Below, in pieces: positions 9,101 to 16,500 of a DNA stretch of 28,971 nt. The translations under genes were made by a program, and so were the position numbers. Source of the DNA: an uncultured Oscillospiraceae bacterium (GTDB lineage Bacteria > Bacillota > Clostridia > Oscillospirales > Ruminococcaceae); contig UREN01000023.1 of NCBI GenBank assembly GCA_900546885.1, positions 1 to 28,971 of the forward strand, written 5' to 3'. Under the pieces are notes generated by a model, which ran no database searches, was not told the origin of the DNA, and saw only the letters and a list, made by a program, of their open reading frames with translations. Each line of letters opens with the position of its first letter. Position 1 is the first letter of the stretch.

Positions 9101-9612
9101 ACGGTTACAATGCCCGCATGCAGCAAAGCGGCCAGGAAGAAAAGGTAATTACCTATACCGATATGGTGGGCACGCTGATGTCCTCTGTGACAGACATCAT
9201 CAATGTCATCAGCTATGTTTTGGTGGCGTTTGTGGCCATTTCGCTGATTGTGTCTTCCATTATGATTGGCGTCATCACTTATATCAGTGTGTTGGAGCGC
9301 AAAAAGGAAATTGGCATTCTGCGCGCCATTGGCGCTTCCAAGGGGAATATTTCGCAGGTGTTCAACGCCGAGACATTTATCATAGGCCTCTGTGCCGGGT
9401 TGATTGGCATTGGAATCACGCTTCTTTTGCTGGTGCCGGGCAACCACATCATCCACCAAATTGCAAACAGCACAGATGTCAGCGCTGTGCTGCCCGCAGG
9501 TGCGGCGGTTATTCTGGTGGCGCTCAGTGTGCTGCTTACGCTGCTTGGTGGGCTTATTCCCTCGAAAAAGGCCGCCAGGCAAGACCCTGTTACGGCTTTG
9601 CGCACAGAGTAA
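6124..9612 (+). CDS. MacB/FtsX-type ABC transporter: ATPase and permease in one chain with giant outer domain
   Basis: 1162 residues; ATG 6124 follows AGGAG (6108-6112). The ABC ATPase fills residues 1-230: GPSGSGKTT (about 38-46), LSGGQ (142-146), [12 protein letters not shown] (162-173) and the H-loop MVTHN. A first membrane helix at about 264-285 is followed by an outside domain of roughly 740 residues. Three C-terminal helices (about 1030-1052, 1084-1104, 1127-1148) belong to an FtsX-like permease; [16 protein letters not shown] after the second is the family hallmark. MacB-type machines use ATP to move periplasmic or surface substrates mechanically rather than to pump across the membrane. 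The outer domain is far larger than in MacB (about 200 residues) and holds a triplicated helical repeat at 680-866. Fused ABC proteins of this size occur in gut Firmicutes; the substrate is unknown. It has its own promoter and no partner gene. Confidence 0.93.
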   Translation: MLQVKDICKQYKTGNLVQQALDHVSLSFRDSEFVAILGPSGSGKTTLLNVIGGLDRYDSGDLVINGVSTSRYTDRDWDTYRNHTVGFIFQSYNLIPHQSILSNVELTLTVSGVPRAERRRRAVEALEKVGLGKHMNKRPNQLSGGQMQRVAIARALVNDPDILLADEPTGALDSETSVQVMELLKEVARDRLVIMVTHNPELANEYATRIVRLSDGRILADSSPYTPPETPSAHKKWARRSSMSFLTAFALSFQNLRSKKARTLLTAFAGSIGIIGIALILSLSNGVNRYIETVEEDTLSEYPLQIQSSGMDLSAMMAGMVDAEQGQEKHDVGVADMITQTFSKIGSNDLASLKEYLESGQSGIEEYTSAVEYSYSVTPQIYLWKDGSYRKVNPDESFAPLGLGSSNTSNSMMASMVSTNVFYQMPEDSSLYEDQYEIKAGRWPENANECVVVLTSGGDISDFLLYTLGLRDGAELDSMVEQFAAEEAVDVPNGITGYAYEDILGITFKLVNAADYYSYDEQYGVWTDKSDNVSFMQQLVQQGEDLTIVGIVQPVDGSMAAMLSPGINYTAGLTQHVMRQAAESEIVRQQIEKPDVNVFTGDPFGQESEEGRLGLEEMFSVDEAALENAFSVDTGSLEEAMAGLFDFSNLKLDSSAMGDLDLSGLKLDLSGLMDGIQINATPEQLQALADALLAGYAEYAAGNPQADFTRLDEYFVQYLQSDEAKALLGQALGELLSESGLDVSAEQLQQLVADVMAGYGNWAIENGNTDPAKFEQYLQEYLATDEAQEILGQGAADIISSAMDAQLTQEQLSKLAGTVLSGYQAYAAEHGLADPAKIGDYFMEYLQTEEARRTLSAALAGMVDTGGMAQVMQQAMAGALNQLMPQIAEKLATAVSSALQTQLSQNMNQSGEKLQQAFQDAFHVDADAFSGAIQVNMTEEELSEVLMSLMTASSSSYDGNLQALGYADPAEPSAISIYPLDFEAKEQVLAILDGYNARMQQSGQEEKVITYTDMVGTLMSSVTDIINVISYVLVAFVAISLIVSSIMIGVITYISVLERKKEIGILRAIGASKGNISQVFNAETFIIGLCAGLIGIGITLLLLVPGNHIIHQIANSTDVSAVLPAGAAVILVALSVLLTLLGGLIPSKKAARQDPVTALRTE
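8161..8721 (+). repeat. Three tandem ~62-residue repeats inside the ABC transporter outer domain
   Basis: Residues 680-742, 743-804 and 805-866 share one pattern: EQLQxL or EQLSKL, then GY (or AGY) with an aromatic residue, a D-P-A-K-like segment, an EYxQEYL-like segment, D/E-E-A, and an L-G-x-A stretch. Each copy reads as about three amphipathic helices. The copies have diverged at DNA level, so this is a protein repeat rather than a DNA tandem array. Confidence 0.8.
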
Positions 9613-9656
9613 CGCACTCTGCACACGAGACGGGCACTTTTCTGGCGCCCATTTTC

Positions 9657-9684
9657 TTGACATGCAGGTGGATGCAGATATAAT
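9657..9684 (+). promoter_or_regulatory. Sigma-A promoter upstream of the CPBP protease
   Basis: Perfect TTGACA (9657-9662), 16-bp spacer, perfect TATAAT (9679-9684). The transcript would carry a leader of about 290 nt before the protease gene. Confidence 0.8.
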
Positions 9685-9704
9685 GAACCCGATATAAGAG
9701 AGAC

Positions 9705-9783
9705 GCTGCATTTTTGCAGCCCTCTTTCGGAAAACGCAAAAAGCCCGGGCTTTTTCTTTCCCTGCGCAGCGCCGGGAAAGAAA
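9705..9783 (+). promoter_or_regulatory. Hairpin-rich leader with a terminator-like element
   Basis: Three hairpins lie in a row after the promoter: GCTGCA/TGCAGC (9705-9720); AAAAAGC-CCGG-GCTTTTT (9738-9755), which ends in a T run like an intrinsic terminator; and a perfect 10-bp pair TTTCTTTCCC/GGGAAAGAAA (9753-9783), whose first strand overlaps the end of the previous hairpin. The last two are therefore mutually exclusive, as in an attenuator. No known riboswitch class was recognised. Confidence 0.4.
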
Positions 9784-9809
9784 CGGCTTCACCGGCAAAG
9801 GAGGGATAG

Positions 9810-9986
9810 GTGGAATACGATACCCCGCGAAGGCTGTGCAAATTGTATCCTGCAGGGATGAAAATGGAATTTGCGCACGGCGGGCGGCAGGGCAAAAGCC
9901 GCTTTCTGTGCTTTGCTGCCAGCTTTCCGGGGCGGCCCGTTTTTCGGGCACCCCATAAAACTGTTTTGAGGAGAGATTTTTCGTGA
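9810..9986 (+). CDS. Possible small ORF coupled to the CPBP protease
   Basis: 58 residues, GTG start at 9810 with a strong AAAGGAGGG site ending five bases before it. The stop TGA (9984-9986) overlaps the GTG start of the protease by four bases (GTGA), the usual layout of translational coupling. The peptide is basic, with many Arg and Lys and two Cys, and has no membrane segment or signal peptide; no family was recognised. It could be a real small protein, a leader ORF controlling the protease, or chance. In its favour are the ribosome site, the intact frame and the exact overlap. Against it are the low-complexity, shadow-like composition and the absence of any known relative. Confidence 0.35.
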   Translation: MEYDTPRRLCKLYPAGMKMEFAHGGRQGKSRFLCFAASFPGRPVFRAPHKTVLRRDFS

Positions 9987-11065
9987 AATTTACGGTTCAA
10001 TGGAACGCGCTGGAAAAACGCCAGCTGCTGATTTTTGCACTGGTGGCCTTTGGCGTGCCTTATCTGATGGGCATTGCAATGGGCGCAGGTTTTTATGCGG
10101 GCAGTGATGTAAGCGTTTTTCCCAATGCACAAATGTTCTACCCGGCGGCAGGCGTTATGTTGGCGCTGTTTGTTACCAAGAAAGAGGATAACATGTTGCC
10201 GCGTAAATTTTTTGTGTGCTTTCTGGCGCTTACTGTTCTGATGCTGGCATGCAGCCTGGCCAGTGTGCTGGCGCCGGCGCTGCCGTGGGCGCTCATCAGT
10301 AATTTGGTCATGATGGGCGGCACGCTGGCAGCATGGGTGTGCTATTTTGCCGATGGAAAGGCCCGGCGCGCGGTTTATGGCCTGCGCCTTACCAAAACGG
10401 GCGGCACAAACTCTTTTGTAATGCTGCTGCTGTTTATTGTGTTGTATTTTGCACGCATCTTCCTTTTAAGCGGCATGATGATGCTGGCAGACCCGGCCAT
10501 GGCACAGGCGGGTGCTGTGCCGGAAGGGTGGAGCCCCATGCTTGCCCTGGCAAACCTGCTGGCAATGCCCCTAAGCTTTGTTTTGGCCTTTACTGCTTTC
10601 TTTGGGGAAGAATATGGCTGGCGCGGTTTTTTGCAGCCCCTGCTGCAAAAACAGTTCGGCCCGCGGGGCGGCATTCTGGTGCTGGGCGCTGTGTGGGGCC
10701 TGTGGCATTTGCCCATCAATATCTTTTATTACAGCCCGGACACCTGGGCGCTCAGCGTGCTCAACCAGGTGTTCCTGTGCATTTGCTACAGCGTTTTCTT
10801 CGGGTTTGCCTATGCCAAGACGAAGAGCATCTGGGCGCCGGTGATGATTCACTTTTTCAACAACAACGCGGTGCTGTTGTTCGCCAGTGCCGATTCCATC
10901 AGCAACCAGGTGCTGGATTGGCTCAGTATTCTGCTTAGCTTTGTGGCCATGGGCGTTTTATACCTGCCGTTTTTCGCAAGCCGGGTGTTTCGCCAGGGCG
11001 GCACCACGCCCGAGCTGCCAAGGCATGAGGCACAGGCCCCCACGGCTGCCGGCAACCTTTCATAA
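9983..11065 (+). CDS. CPBP-family (CAAX-type) intramembrane metalloprotease
   Basis: 360 residues, GTG start at 9983 after GAGGAGAG. Multi-pass membrane protein with about eight hydrophobic segments. The C-terminal half carries the three CPBP/Abi motifs: EExxxR as GEEYGWRGF (Glu209, Glu210, Arg214), LWHLP (His242) and HFFNN (His290, Asn293), the presumed metal ligands of this glutamate-type intramembrane protease. Family members include Rce1-like CAAX proteases, bacteriocin-immunity proteins and proteins that process or tolerate membrane peptides. No bacteriocin gene is apparent unless the small upstream ORF encodes one, for which there is no positive evidence. It has its own promoter and leader, and ends at a bidirectional terminator shared with tRNA-Gly. 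Confidence 0.9.
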   Translation: MKFTVQWNALEKRQLLIFALVAFGVPYLMGIAMGAGFYAGSDVSVFPNAQMFYPAAGVMLALFVTKKEDNMLPRKFFVCFLALTVLMLACSLASVLAPALPWALISNLVMMGGTLAAWVCYFADGKARRAVYGLRLTKTGGTNSFVMLLLFIVLYFARIFLLSGMMMLADPAMAQAGAVPEGWSPMLALANLLAMPLSFVLAFTAFFGEEYGWRGFLQPLLQKQFGPRGGILVLGAVWGLWHLPINIFYYSPDTWALSVLNQVFLCICYSVFFGFAYAKTKSIWAPVMIHFFNNNAVLLFASADSISNQVLDWLSILLSFVAMGVLYLPFFASRVFRQGGTTPELPRHEAQAPTAAGNLS

Positions 11066-11120
11066 AGGCGGCCCGTATATGAAACAGATGGAAACCGTCT
11101 CATGCTGTTTCTGTTTCAAA

Positions 11121-11144
11121 GTGTGAACAAAAGTGTGAACAAAA
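11121..11144 (+). repeat. Perfect 12-bp tandem duplication
   Basis: GTGTGAACAAAA occurs twice back to back (11121-11132, 11133-11144), just before the terminator. It may be replication slippage or a binding site; there is no further evidence. Confidence 0.8.
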
Positions 11145-11151
11145 GGGATAG

Positions 11152-11188
11152 AAAAAGCCCGTGGAACATTAGTTCCACGGGCTTTTTT
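11152..11188. terminator. Bidirectional terminator between the CPBP gene and tRNA-Gly
   Basis: A perfect 12-bp stem (11156-11167 with 11172-11183) and loop ATTA, with A5 on the left and T6 on the right, so it works in both directions. Confidence 0.92.
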
Positions 11189-11189
11189 G

Positions 11190-11263
11190 TGGAGCAGATG
11201 ACGGGAATCGAACCCGCGTGACCAGCTTGGAAGGCTGGGGTTCTACCATTGAACTACATCTGC
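11190..11263 (-). tRNA. tRNA-Gly (anticodon UCC)
   Basis: Read on the minus strand, the acceptor strands GCAGATG and CATCTGC pair, followed by discriminator T and an encoded CCA. The anticodon loop is CTTCCAA between CAGC-type stems, giving anticodon TCC. The T arm contains GGTTCGATTCC. It is a 74-nt cloverleaf including CCA. Confidence 0.97.
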
Positions 11264-11309
11264 ACATCAGCACGGCCTTGAAAAACAGCAGTGCCGCGAA
11301 TGCCTATTC

Positions 11310-11339
11310 ATTATACTGTGCAGGGCGCTTTTCTGTCAA
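11310..11339 (-). promoter_or_regulatory. Promoter of tRNA-Gly
   Basis: Minus strand TTGACA (11339-11334), 18-bp spacer, TATAAT (11315-11310), 46 bp before the tRNA 5' end. Confidence 0.85.
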
Positions 11340-11411
11340 GGGGAAAAGCATTTGCTTTCTTTTCAGGAAAGTAGGGGGGAGAAAACGGAATGCGAAATGT
11401 GATGGCTATAC

Positions 11412-11441
11412 TTGACAGAAAGATACCCATACGGGTATAAT
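11412..11441 (+). promoter_or_regulatory. Sigma-A promoter of the P1B metal ATPase
   Basis: TTGACA (11412-11417), 18-bp spacer, TATAAT (11436-11441). The spacer is largely occupied by a metal-repressor palindrome, and a second palindrome sits just downstream. Confidence 0.88.
11423..11438 (+). promoter_or_regulatory. CsoR-type operator 1
   Basis: ATACCCATACGGGTAT: ATACCC and GGGTAT are exact inverted arms. This closely resembles the copZA operator bound by CsoR in B. subtilis (ATACCC...GGGTAT, recalled). It lies between the -35 and -10, so a bound repressor would block polymerase. Confidence 0.7.
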
Positions 11442-11447
11442 AAACCC

Positions 11448-11463
11448 ATACCTATATAGGTAT
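11448..11463 (+). promoter_or_regulatory. CsoR-type operator 2
   Basis: ATACCTATATAGGTAT is a perfect 16-bp palindrome whose outer half-sites match operator 1 with one C-to-T change per arm. Its centre is 25 bp (about 2.4 helical turns) from that of operator 1, over the transcription start region. Confidence 0.6.
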
Positions 11464-11477
11464 AAGGGGGCGTTGCA

Positions 11478-13349
11478 GTGAGATATTTGAAACAAATTTT
11501 AGCGTGGGGCGGCATAAAGCGGGAACTTGCTTTCCTCATCATTTCCGGCATTGCGCTTGCGGCCAGCATAGCCGGGTTTCCTGCGCTGCCGTTCGACGCT
11601 GCATGGGTGGCCATTATTCTGTGCGGTGTGCCCATCATTCTGGAAGCTGTGATTGGCCTTGTGACATCTTTCGACATCAAGGCCGACGTGCTGGTGTCTC
11701 TGGCGCTGGTGGCATCCGTGCTGATTGGGGAAGATTTTGCCGCGGGCGAGGTGGCCTTCATTATGCAGCTGGGCGGCCTGCTGGAAGACCTCACTGTTGC
11801 AAAGGCACGCGCCGGCATTGAAAAGCTGGTGCACCTTACGCCGCGCACAGCGCGCCGCATTACACCGCAGGGCGAGGAAACGGTTGATGCACAGGCGGTT
11901 CAGGTGGGCGATGTGCTGCGCGTGCTGCCGGGCGAGGCCGTCCCAGTGGATGGCGTGATTATCAGCGGGCAAACGTCCATTGACCAGGCCGTGATGACAG
12001 GCGAATCTCTTCCGGTGGATAAAGCGGAAGGGGATGAAGTGGCCAGCGGAACAGTGAACCAGTTCGGCGCCTTTGATATGCGCGCCACCAGGGTGGGGGA
12101 GGATAGCTCCATTCAGCGCATGGTGCGGCTGGTGCAGTCTGCAGATGCAGGCAAGGCGAAAATTGTAGGCCTTGCAGACCGCTGGGCCACCTGGATTGTG
12201 GTGATTGCATTGTCCAGCGCAGCGCTGACATGGCTGGTGACAGGCGAAATTTTGCGTGCTGTGACAATTCTGGTGGTGTTTTGCCCCTGCGCGCTGGTGC
12301 TTGCCACGCCCACGGCCATTATGGCGGCCATTGGCAATGCCACAAAGTATGGCTTTCTGGTGCGCGAGGGCGATGCGCTGGAACGGCTGGCATCGGTTGT
12401 CAAAGTGGCCTTTGACAAAACAGGCACGCTTACATACGGCGCGCCGGAGGTAGCGGAAGTGTGCACCATTCTGCCTCAGTGGCCTCGCCAGGCCTTATAT
12501 GCGCTGGCGGCAGGGGCAGAGCTGCGCTCGGAACATCCGCTGGGAAAAGCGATTGTGCGCGGGTATGGCAAAACCGGCGGCCCGGCGCCTGCACAGCCAA
12601 CGGCCTTTGCCATGCTTCCGGGCCGCGGCGTGACGGCTCAGGTGGCCGGGGTTCATGTGGCGGCGGGCACACAGGCCCTGCTGGCCCAGCAGGGGGCAGA
12701 GGTGCCGCCTGCGGCCATGCAGCAGGCGGCTGCATATACAGCACAGGGCTGCACGGTGATGTATCTTGCGCTGGACGGCGCCGCCGCCGGCTTTATTGCC
12801 CTGGCAGATACGCTTCGGCCGGATGCAGCCGAAGTAGTTGGGCAGGTGAGGGCCTGCGGGCCCGAGCCGGTGTTGCTGACGGGCGACCATGACAGCGCGG
12901 CGCGCACCATTGCGGGCCGGCTTGGCATAAAAGAGTTCCGCGCGGAGTGCCTGCCAGAGGACAAGCTGGCGTGGATAGATGCCAGCCAGCAGCAGGGCAG
13001 CCCGGTTTGCATGATAGGGGACGGCGTAAACGACGCGCCCGCGCTGAAAAAGGCGCATGTGGGCATCGCCATGGGCGGTGTGGGCAGCGACATTGCGGTG
13101 GATGCGGCGGACATTGCCCTTGTGAACGATGGTATCAAAGCGCTGCCACATCTGCTGCAGCTGGCGAAAAAAATGATGCGTACCATTCAATGGAACCTGG
13201 CGTTTTCCATGGCGCTGAACTTTGTGGCCATTCTGCTTGCCATGACCGGCATTTTGAACCCTGTGGTGGGGGCCTTGGTGCATAATGCGGGGTCTGTCTT
13301 TGTCATCATCCATTCATCTCTGCTGCTGAAATGGAGAAAAAGGGCCTAA
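11478..13349 (+). CDS. P1B-type heavy-metal translocating ATPase
   Basis: 623 residues, GTG start at 11478 seven bases after AAGGGGG. It exports a transition metal using ATP. In order: N-terminal membrane helices, the actuator loop TGES (174-177), membrane metal motif CPC (Cys269, Cys271), phosphorylation motif DKTGT (Asp313), the HP dipeptide in SEHPLGKA, the hinge GDGVNDAP (Asp515 in it) and the last helices with HNAGSVFVIIHSS. It lacks any N-terminal CxxC metal-binding domain. CPC occurs in copper and in zinc/cadmium exporters. The last-helix residues fit neither the textbook CopA pattern (YN, MxxSS) nor ZntA (DxG), so the metal is left open. The CsoR-like operators argue for copper. An ATPase with a different metal under CsoR/RcnR control is the alternative. 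Confidence 0.92.
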   Translation: MRYLKQILAWGGIKRELAFLIISGIALAASIAGFPALPFDAAWVAIILCGVPIILEAVIGLVTSFDIKADVLVSLALVASVLIGEDFAAGEVAFIMQLGGLLEDLTVAKARAGIEKLVHLTPRTARRITPQGEETVDAQAVQVGDVLRVLPGEAVPVDGVIISGQTSIDQAVMTGESLPVDKAEGDEVASGTVNQFGAFDMRATRVGEDSSIQRMVRLVQSADAGKAKIVGLADRWATWIVVIALSSAALTWLVTGEILRAVTILVVFCPCALVLATPTAIMAAIGNATKYGFLVREGDALERLASVVKVAFDKTGTLTYGAPEVAEVCTILPQWPRQALYALAAGAELRSEHPLGKAIVRGYGKTGGPAPAQPTAFAMLPGRGVTAQVAGVHVAAGTQALLAQQGAEVPPAAMQQAAAYTAQGCTVMYLALDGAAAGFIALADTLRPDAAEVVGQVRACGPEPVLLTGDHDSAARTIAGRLGIKEFRAECLPEDKLAWIDASQQQGSPVCMIGDGVNDAPALKKAHVGIAMGGVGSDIAVDAADIALVNDGIKALPHLLQLAKKMMRTIQWNLAFSMALNFVAILLAMTGILNPVVGALVHNAGSVFVIIHSSLLLKWRKRA

Positions 13350-13504
13350 GAAGGGTGCTGCCCTGCCTTGGGGCCTGTTCGCCCTGCAGCCAGGTCTTTT
13401 GTTTTGGGCGCAGATGGGCCGGTATGCGGGCCCATGCCCTGTTACGTATGAGGGAAGGCCTTTTCCACACAGGCGCTGCAATTTTGCATATGGTGTATGA
13501 AACC

Positions 13505-13546
13505 GAAAGCCTGCACGGCCAAAACGGCTGTGCGGGCTTTCTTTTT
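13505..13546 (+). terminator. Intrinsic terminator after the P1B ATPase
   Basis: GAAAGCC-TGCAC-GGCC (13505-13520) pairs with the complementary arm ending at 13541 around an A-rich loop, with two G-T pairs, then TTTTT. A second hairpin at 13414-13435 (ATGGGCC/GGCCCAT) has no T run. Confidence 0.82.
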
Positions 13547-13582
13547 GCATGGCGGGCCAACTATTTTTCTTTCAGAAAAGGC

Positions 13583-13613
13583 TTGCTTATGACGCTGCGT
13601 CATGGTTTATCAT
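13583..13613 (+). promoter_or_regulatory. MerR-type promoter with operator
   Basis: TTGCTT (13583-13588) and TATCAT (13608-13613) are separated by 19 bp, longer than the usual 17. The spacer carries the perfect palindrome ATGACGC-T-GCGTCAT (13589-13603). Over-long spacers with a dyad are the hallmark of promoters that MerR regulators activate by DNA distortion, so the operon is probably autoregulated. Confidence 0.75.
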
Positions 13614-13637
13614 GTATCTGAAAGGGGCGAAAGTGGA

Positions 13638-14447
13638 ATGGCGAAATACAGAGCAATACCGCACGGCTTTTTGACGGTTGGCCAGGTGGCAAAGAAGATG
13701 GGCGTTACGGTGCGCACTTTGCAATACTACGATAGGGTGGGCGTTCTTTCCCCATCGGCAGAGAGCGAGGGCGGGCGCAGGCTTTATACAGAGAAAGATT
13801 TCATACGGCTTCATCAGATTTTGTCCTTGAAATCTCTGGGCTTTTCGCTGGAAGACATCAAACAGCGCCTGCCCTCTTTGGAAGCACCTGACGACGTTGC
13901 CAACGCCCTTGCAGAACAGGCAGGCGAGATTCGAAAAGAGATTGAGCGGCTGACAGCTTCTTTGAAGGCCATCGAACAGCTGAAAACAGAAGTGCTGCAG
14001 ATGCAGACGGTGAACTTTAAAAAATATGCGGATATTATTGTGAACCTGCAAATGAAAAATGATTCTTACCATCTGATCAAGCACTTTGACGACGGTATGC
14101 TGGATAACATCCGCAGCCGGTTCGATAAAGCAGGCGCTCTGAATTTTATGCAGCGGTTCAACCAATTGGGTGATGCCATTGTGCAGCTGAAAGAGGCCGG
14201 GGTGCCGCCAGAGAGTGAAAAGGGCCAGCGCGCCGCAGAGGAATATTGGGGCCTTGTGATGGAGTTTACGAATGGGGATGTAAGCATGCTGCCGGAATTG
14301 ATCAAAATAGGAAAAATGGACGCGGCGGAAAACGCGTGGGAACAAAGGCAAAAGCTTGTGAACGAGTATATAGAACCGGCCCTGCAGGCCTATTTTTCAA
14401 CATGCGAGGCAGGCCCATTTGGAAAGGGAGGGAAGGGGAAAGAATGA
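13638..14447 (+). CDS. MerR-family transcriptional regulator
   Basis: 269 residues; ATG 13638 chosen because AAAGGGG lies 10 bases upstream and the promoter's -10 excludes the earlier ATG at 13602. The N-terminal winged helix-turn-helix is clear (LTVGQVAKKMGVTVRTLQYYDRVGVL, then GGRRLY). A coiled-coil dimerisation helix follows (about 85-130). The C-terminal 120 residues are helical and end in a segment (AEEYWGLV, NEYIEPALQAYF) reminiscent of TipAS-like ligand domains, which bind antibiotics or hydrophobic molecules; that part is tentative. Its stop overlaps the start of the ABC ATPase gene by ATGA. The layout of regulator, ATPase and permease suggests a drug- or peptide-responsive exporter. 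Confidence 0.9.
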   Translation: MAKYRAIPHGFLTVGQVAKKMGVTVRTLQYYDRVGVLSPSAESEGGRRLYTEKDFIRLHQILSLKSLGFSLEDIKQRLPSLEAPDDVANALAEQAGEIRKEIERLTASLKAIEQLKTEVLQMQTVNFKKYADIIVNLQMKNDSYHLIKHFDDGMLDNIRSRFDKAGALNFMQRFNQLGDAIVQLKEAGVPPESEKGQRAAEEYWGLVMEFTNGDVSMLPELIKIGKMDAAENAWEQRQKLVNEYIEPALQAYFSTCEAGPFGKGGKGKE

Positions 14448-15259
14448 ATACTGCCATACAGGTTTGCGGGCTGCAGAAAAGTTATGGCGGCCACGCTGTT
14501 TTGAAAGGGCTGGATTTTCAAATTTTTCAAGGGGAGATATTTTCTCTTCTTGGTGTGAACGGGGCGGGAAAGACAACGGCCATGGAGTGTATGGAGGGCC
14601 TGCGAAGCTATGACGGAGGCACAATTGTTACCAAAGGAAAAACAGGCATTCAGCTGCAATCGGCATCGCTGCCCGCGCATATCAAACCGCTGGAAGCTGT
14701 AACACTGTTTTCCAAATGGAAAAAGACAAAGGCCGAAAGCTCTATGCTTGCGGCCCTTGGCATACAGGAACTGGAAAAGAAGCAGTATTTTCAGCTGTCC
14801 ACGGGGCAAAAACGGCGGCTTCACCTTGCCCTTGCGCTTGTTGGAAACCCGGACATTATTTTTCTGGACGAGCCAACAGCAGGGCTTGATGTGGAGGGCA
14901 GGCTTGCGCTGCACAATCAGATACGAAACTTGAAAGCACAGGGAAAAACCATTGTGCTGGCCAGCCATGACATGGCAGAAGTGGAGGCCCTGTGCGACCG
15001 CATTGCCATTTTGAACGGCGGGCGCATTTCCTTTTGCGGCACAGCTGCTGAACTGAGTGAAAAAGTGGGAAAAAAGTATTGGGTCCACATTAAAACACAG
15101 CAGGGAAGCAACACGGTGGAAACGGAAAATGTAGCGGATGCCCTGCTTTCTCTTCTAAGCAGGCTGAAACGCGAGGGGGCCGAGGTGCTGGACATTCAGG
15201 TGAACAGGGGCACGTTGGAACAACATTTTGTGGAAATGGCAGGGAGGGCAGAGCAATGA
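14444..15259 (+). CDS. ABC-2 type exporter, ATP-binding subunit
   Basis: 271 residues, start ATG 14444 inside the regulator's stop (ATGA) with GGGAGGG-rich sequence upstream. It has Walker A GVNGAGKTT (37-45), signature LSTGQKRR, Walker B FLDEPTAGLD and the switch His in LASHDMAEVE. A C-terminal extension of about 60 residues follows GRISFCG, as in CcmA/DrrA-type drug-export ATPases. It is coupled to the permease by another ATGA overlap at 15256-15259. The three genes form one translationally coupled operon. Confidence 0.93.
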   Translation: MNTAIQVCGLQKSYGGHAVLKGLDFQIFQGEIFSLLGVNGAGKTTAMECMEGLRSYDGGTIVTKGKTGIQLQSASLPAHIKPLEAVTLFSKWKKTKAESSMLAALGIQELEKKQYFQLSTGQKRRLHLALALVGNPDIIFLDEPTAGLDVEGRLALHNQIRNLKAQGKTIVLASHDMAEVEALCDRIAILNGGRISFCGTAAELSEKVGKKYWVHIKTQQGSNTVETENVADALLSLLSRLKREGAEVLDIQVNRGTLEQHFVEMAGRAEQ

Positions 15260-15972
15260 ATGGCTTTCTGTATGGCATAGCGTTGCAATGGAGGCTGGAT
15301 ATCAGAAGCCGGGCCCTGCTGGTTACATGTTACCTGGTTCCGCTTGCATTCTTCCTTCTCATGGGCGGCATTTTTACTTCCGTTATGCCCGAAATGAAAA
15401 ACACGCTGATACAATCCATGATTGTGATGAGCGTTTCCATGGGGGCGTTTATCGGGCTGCCGCCCTCTTTGGTAGAAACCTATGGCAGCGATGTGAAAAA
15501 GGTTTATAAGGCGAACGGGGTGCCCTTATATTTGGGGCTTGTCACCATGGCCATTTCCGCATTTTTTCACCTGCTGCTTACCTCTGCCATGATACTTCTG
15601 CTTGCCCCTGTGCTGTTCGGGGCGGCTTTGCCGGCAAGCTTCTTTCAGTTCTTCCTTGCGTTGGCGCTGTATCTGCTCACATCGCTGAGCATTGGCGGTG
15701 TGCTGGGGCTGGCGGTAAAAAGCCAGGCAAAATTGACAATGGCGGCACAGCTTGTGTTTCTGCCCTCTATTATGCTTTCCGGCATCATGTTCCCCACAAA
15801 TATGCTGCCGGGCTTTCTGGAAGGTATGGGGCGTGTTTTGCCCGCTTTTTGGGGCTACAGGGCAATGCTGGATGGCGGCCTTGGGCTTGAGAATTTGTGG
15901 TATCTTGTGCTTGTATGCTTTGCCGCGTGCGGTTTATGCAGCGTGCTTTTGAAAAGGCGGGCGGTTACGTGA
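15256..15972 (+). CDS. ABC-2 type exporter, permease subunit
   Basis: 238 residues, ATG 15256 overlapping the ATPase stop. Six membrane helices fit the ABC2_membrane fold (near 20-40, 55-75, 98-120, 133-155, 164-185, 213-232). The segment LPSIMLSGIMFPTNMLP before the last helix is the usual mark of this family. It would form a homodimer with the ATPase. The substrate is unknown; control by the adjacent MerR protein suggests a drug or toxic peptide. Confidence 0.9.
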   Translation: MNGFLYGIALQWRLDIRSRALLVTCYLVPLAFFLLMGGIFTSVMPEMKNTLIQSMIVMSVSMGAFIGLPPSLVETYGSDVKKVYKANGVPLYLGLVTMAISAFFHLLLTSAMILLLAPVLFGAALPASFFQFFLALALYLLTSLSIGGVLGLAVKSQAKLTMAAQLVFLPSIMLSGIMFPTNMLPGFLEGMGRVLPAFWGYRAMLDGGLGLENLWYLVLVCFAACGLCSVLLKRRAVT

Positions 15973-16035
15973 AAAAGGGGCCCAGGCAAGAAGAAACACC
16001 CCTGCGGGGCATGCTGCAAAACTGCCACGCCAAAC

Positions 16036-16078
16036 AAAAGGGCCGGCCGGTGTTACCCGGCCGGCTCTTTTCCTTTTT
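16036..16078. terminator. Bidirectional terminator between the exporter operon and the small spore-surface-like gene
   Basis: GCCGGCCGG (16042-16050) pairs with CCGGCCGGC (16057-16065). AAAA lies to the left (T run for the minus strand), and TTTT plus TTTTT to the right. Confidence 0.85.
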
Positions 16079-16144
16079 GATGGTTGGCCGCCCGCGGCGG
16101 CGCTTGCAGCAGGGGGCGGGCGTATACCCATTTCAGCAGGCGCT

Positions 16145-16444
16145 TCAGGCGCCCGCGCTTTCACGCGAGGGGTAATACAGATTGTTGGAGATAAACTCCA
16201 GCTTATCGCGCAGCGTGTGCTCTAATTCGTTGATGGTGCTCACCATGCTCATCACGGTGTCGTTTACGTTCATAATCTCTTCCAGCGTCACTTCGCCCAT
16301 GTTGATGGCTTTGTGCAGCTTTTCGCTTTCCGCATGAAGGATATGGCTGAGGGCGGTTTCCTCCAGTGCAATGGATTCAATCAGATCTGTAATGGCCTGG
16401 CTCATGGAAATGGGGTTGGCAGACGTGGCAATGGTCATTGGCAT
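16145..16444 (-). CDS. Small all-helical protein, possibly spore-surface related
   Basis: 99 residues, ATG 16444 with GGGAGGG six bases upstream. No signal peptide or membrane helix. The core pattern SIALEETALSHILHAESEK followed by an ELEHTLRDKLEFI helix recalls a short domain common in Bacilli and Clostridia (SIALEE-x-LAHILNAEGEK), found alone or at the end of collagen-like exosporium proteins. That assignment is from memory, and function is not established. Two amphipathic helices suggest coiled-coil assembly. A candidate sigma-E-like promoter (16501-16529) would fit production in the mother cell. It lies alone, between a bidirectional terminator and lgt. Confidence 0.75.
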   Translation of the reverse strand: MPMTIATSANPISMSQAITDLIESIALEETALSHILHAESEKLHKAINMGEVTLEEIMNVNDTVMSMVSTINELEHTLRDKLEFISNNLYYPSRESAGA

Positions 16445-16500
16445 AAAGTTCCCTCCCTTTTCTTCCAGGGCCTATCAGCAGGTTGGCAGGCCCTGCTTTC

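Noticed and set aside
7840..9951. 703-codon minus-strand open frame antisense to the ABC transporter
   Set aside because: Shadow of a confirmed coding frame; no recognisable domain and no ribosome site.
13414..13435. ATGGGCC/GGCCCAT hairpin after the P1B ATPase as terminator
   Set aside because: No T run follows, and a much better terminator lies at 13505-13546.
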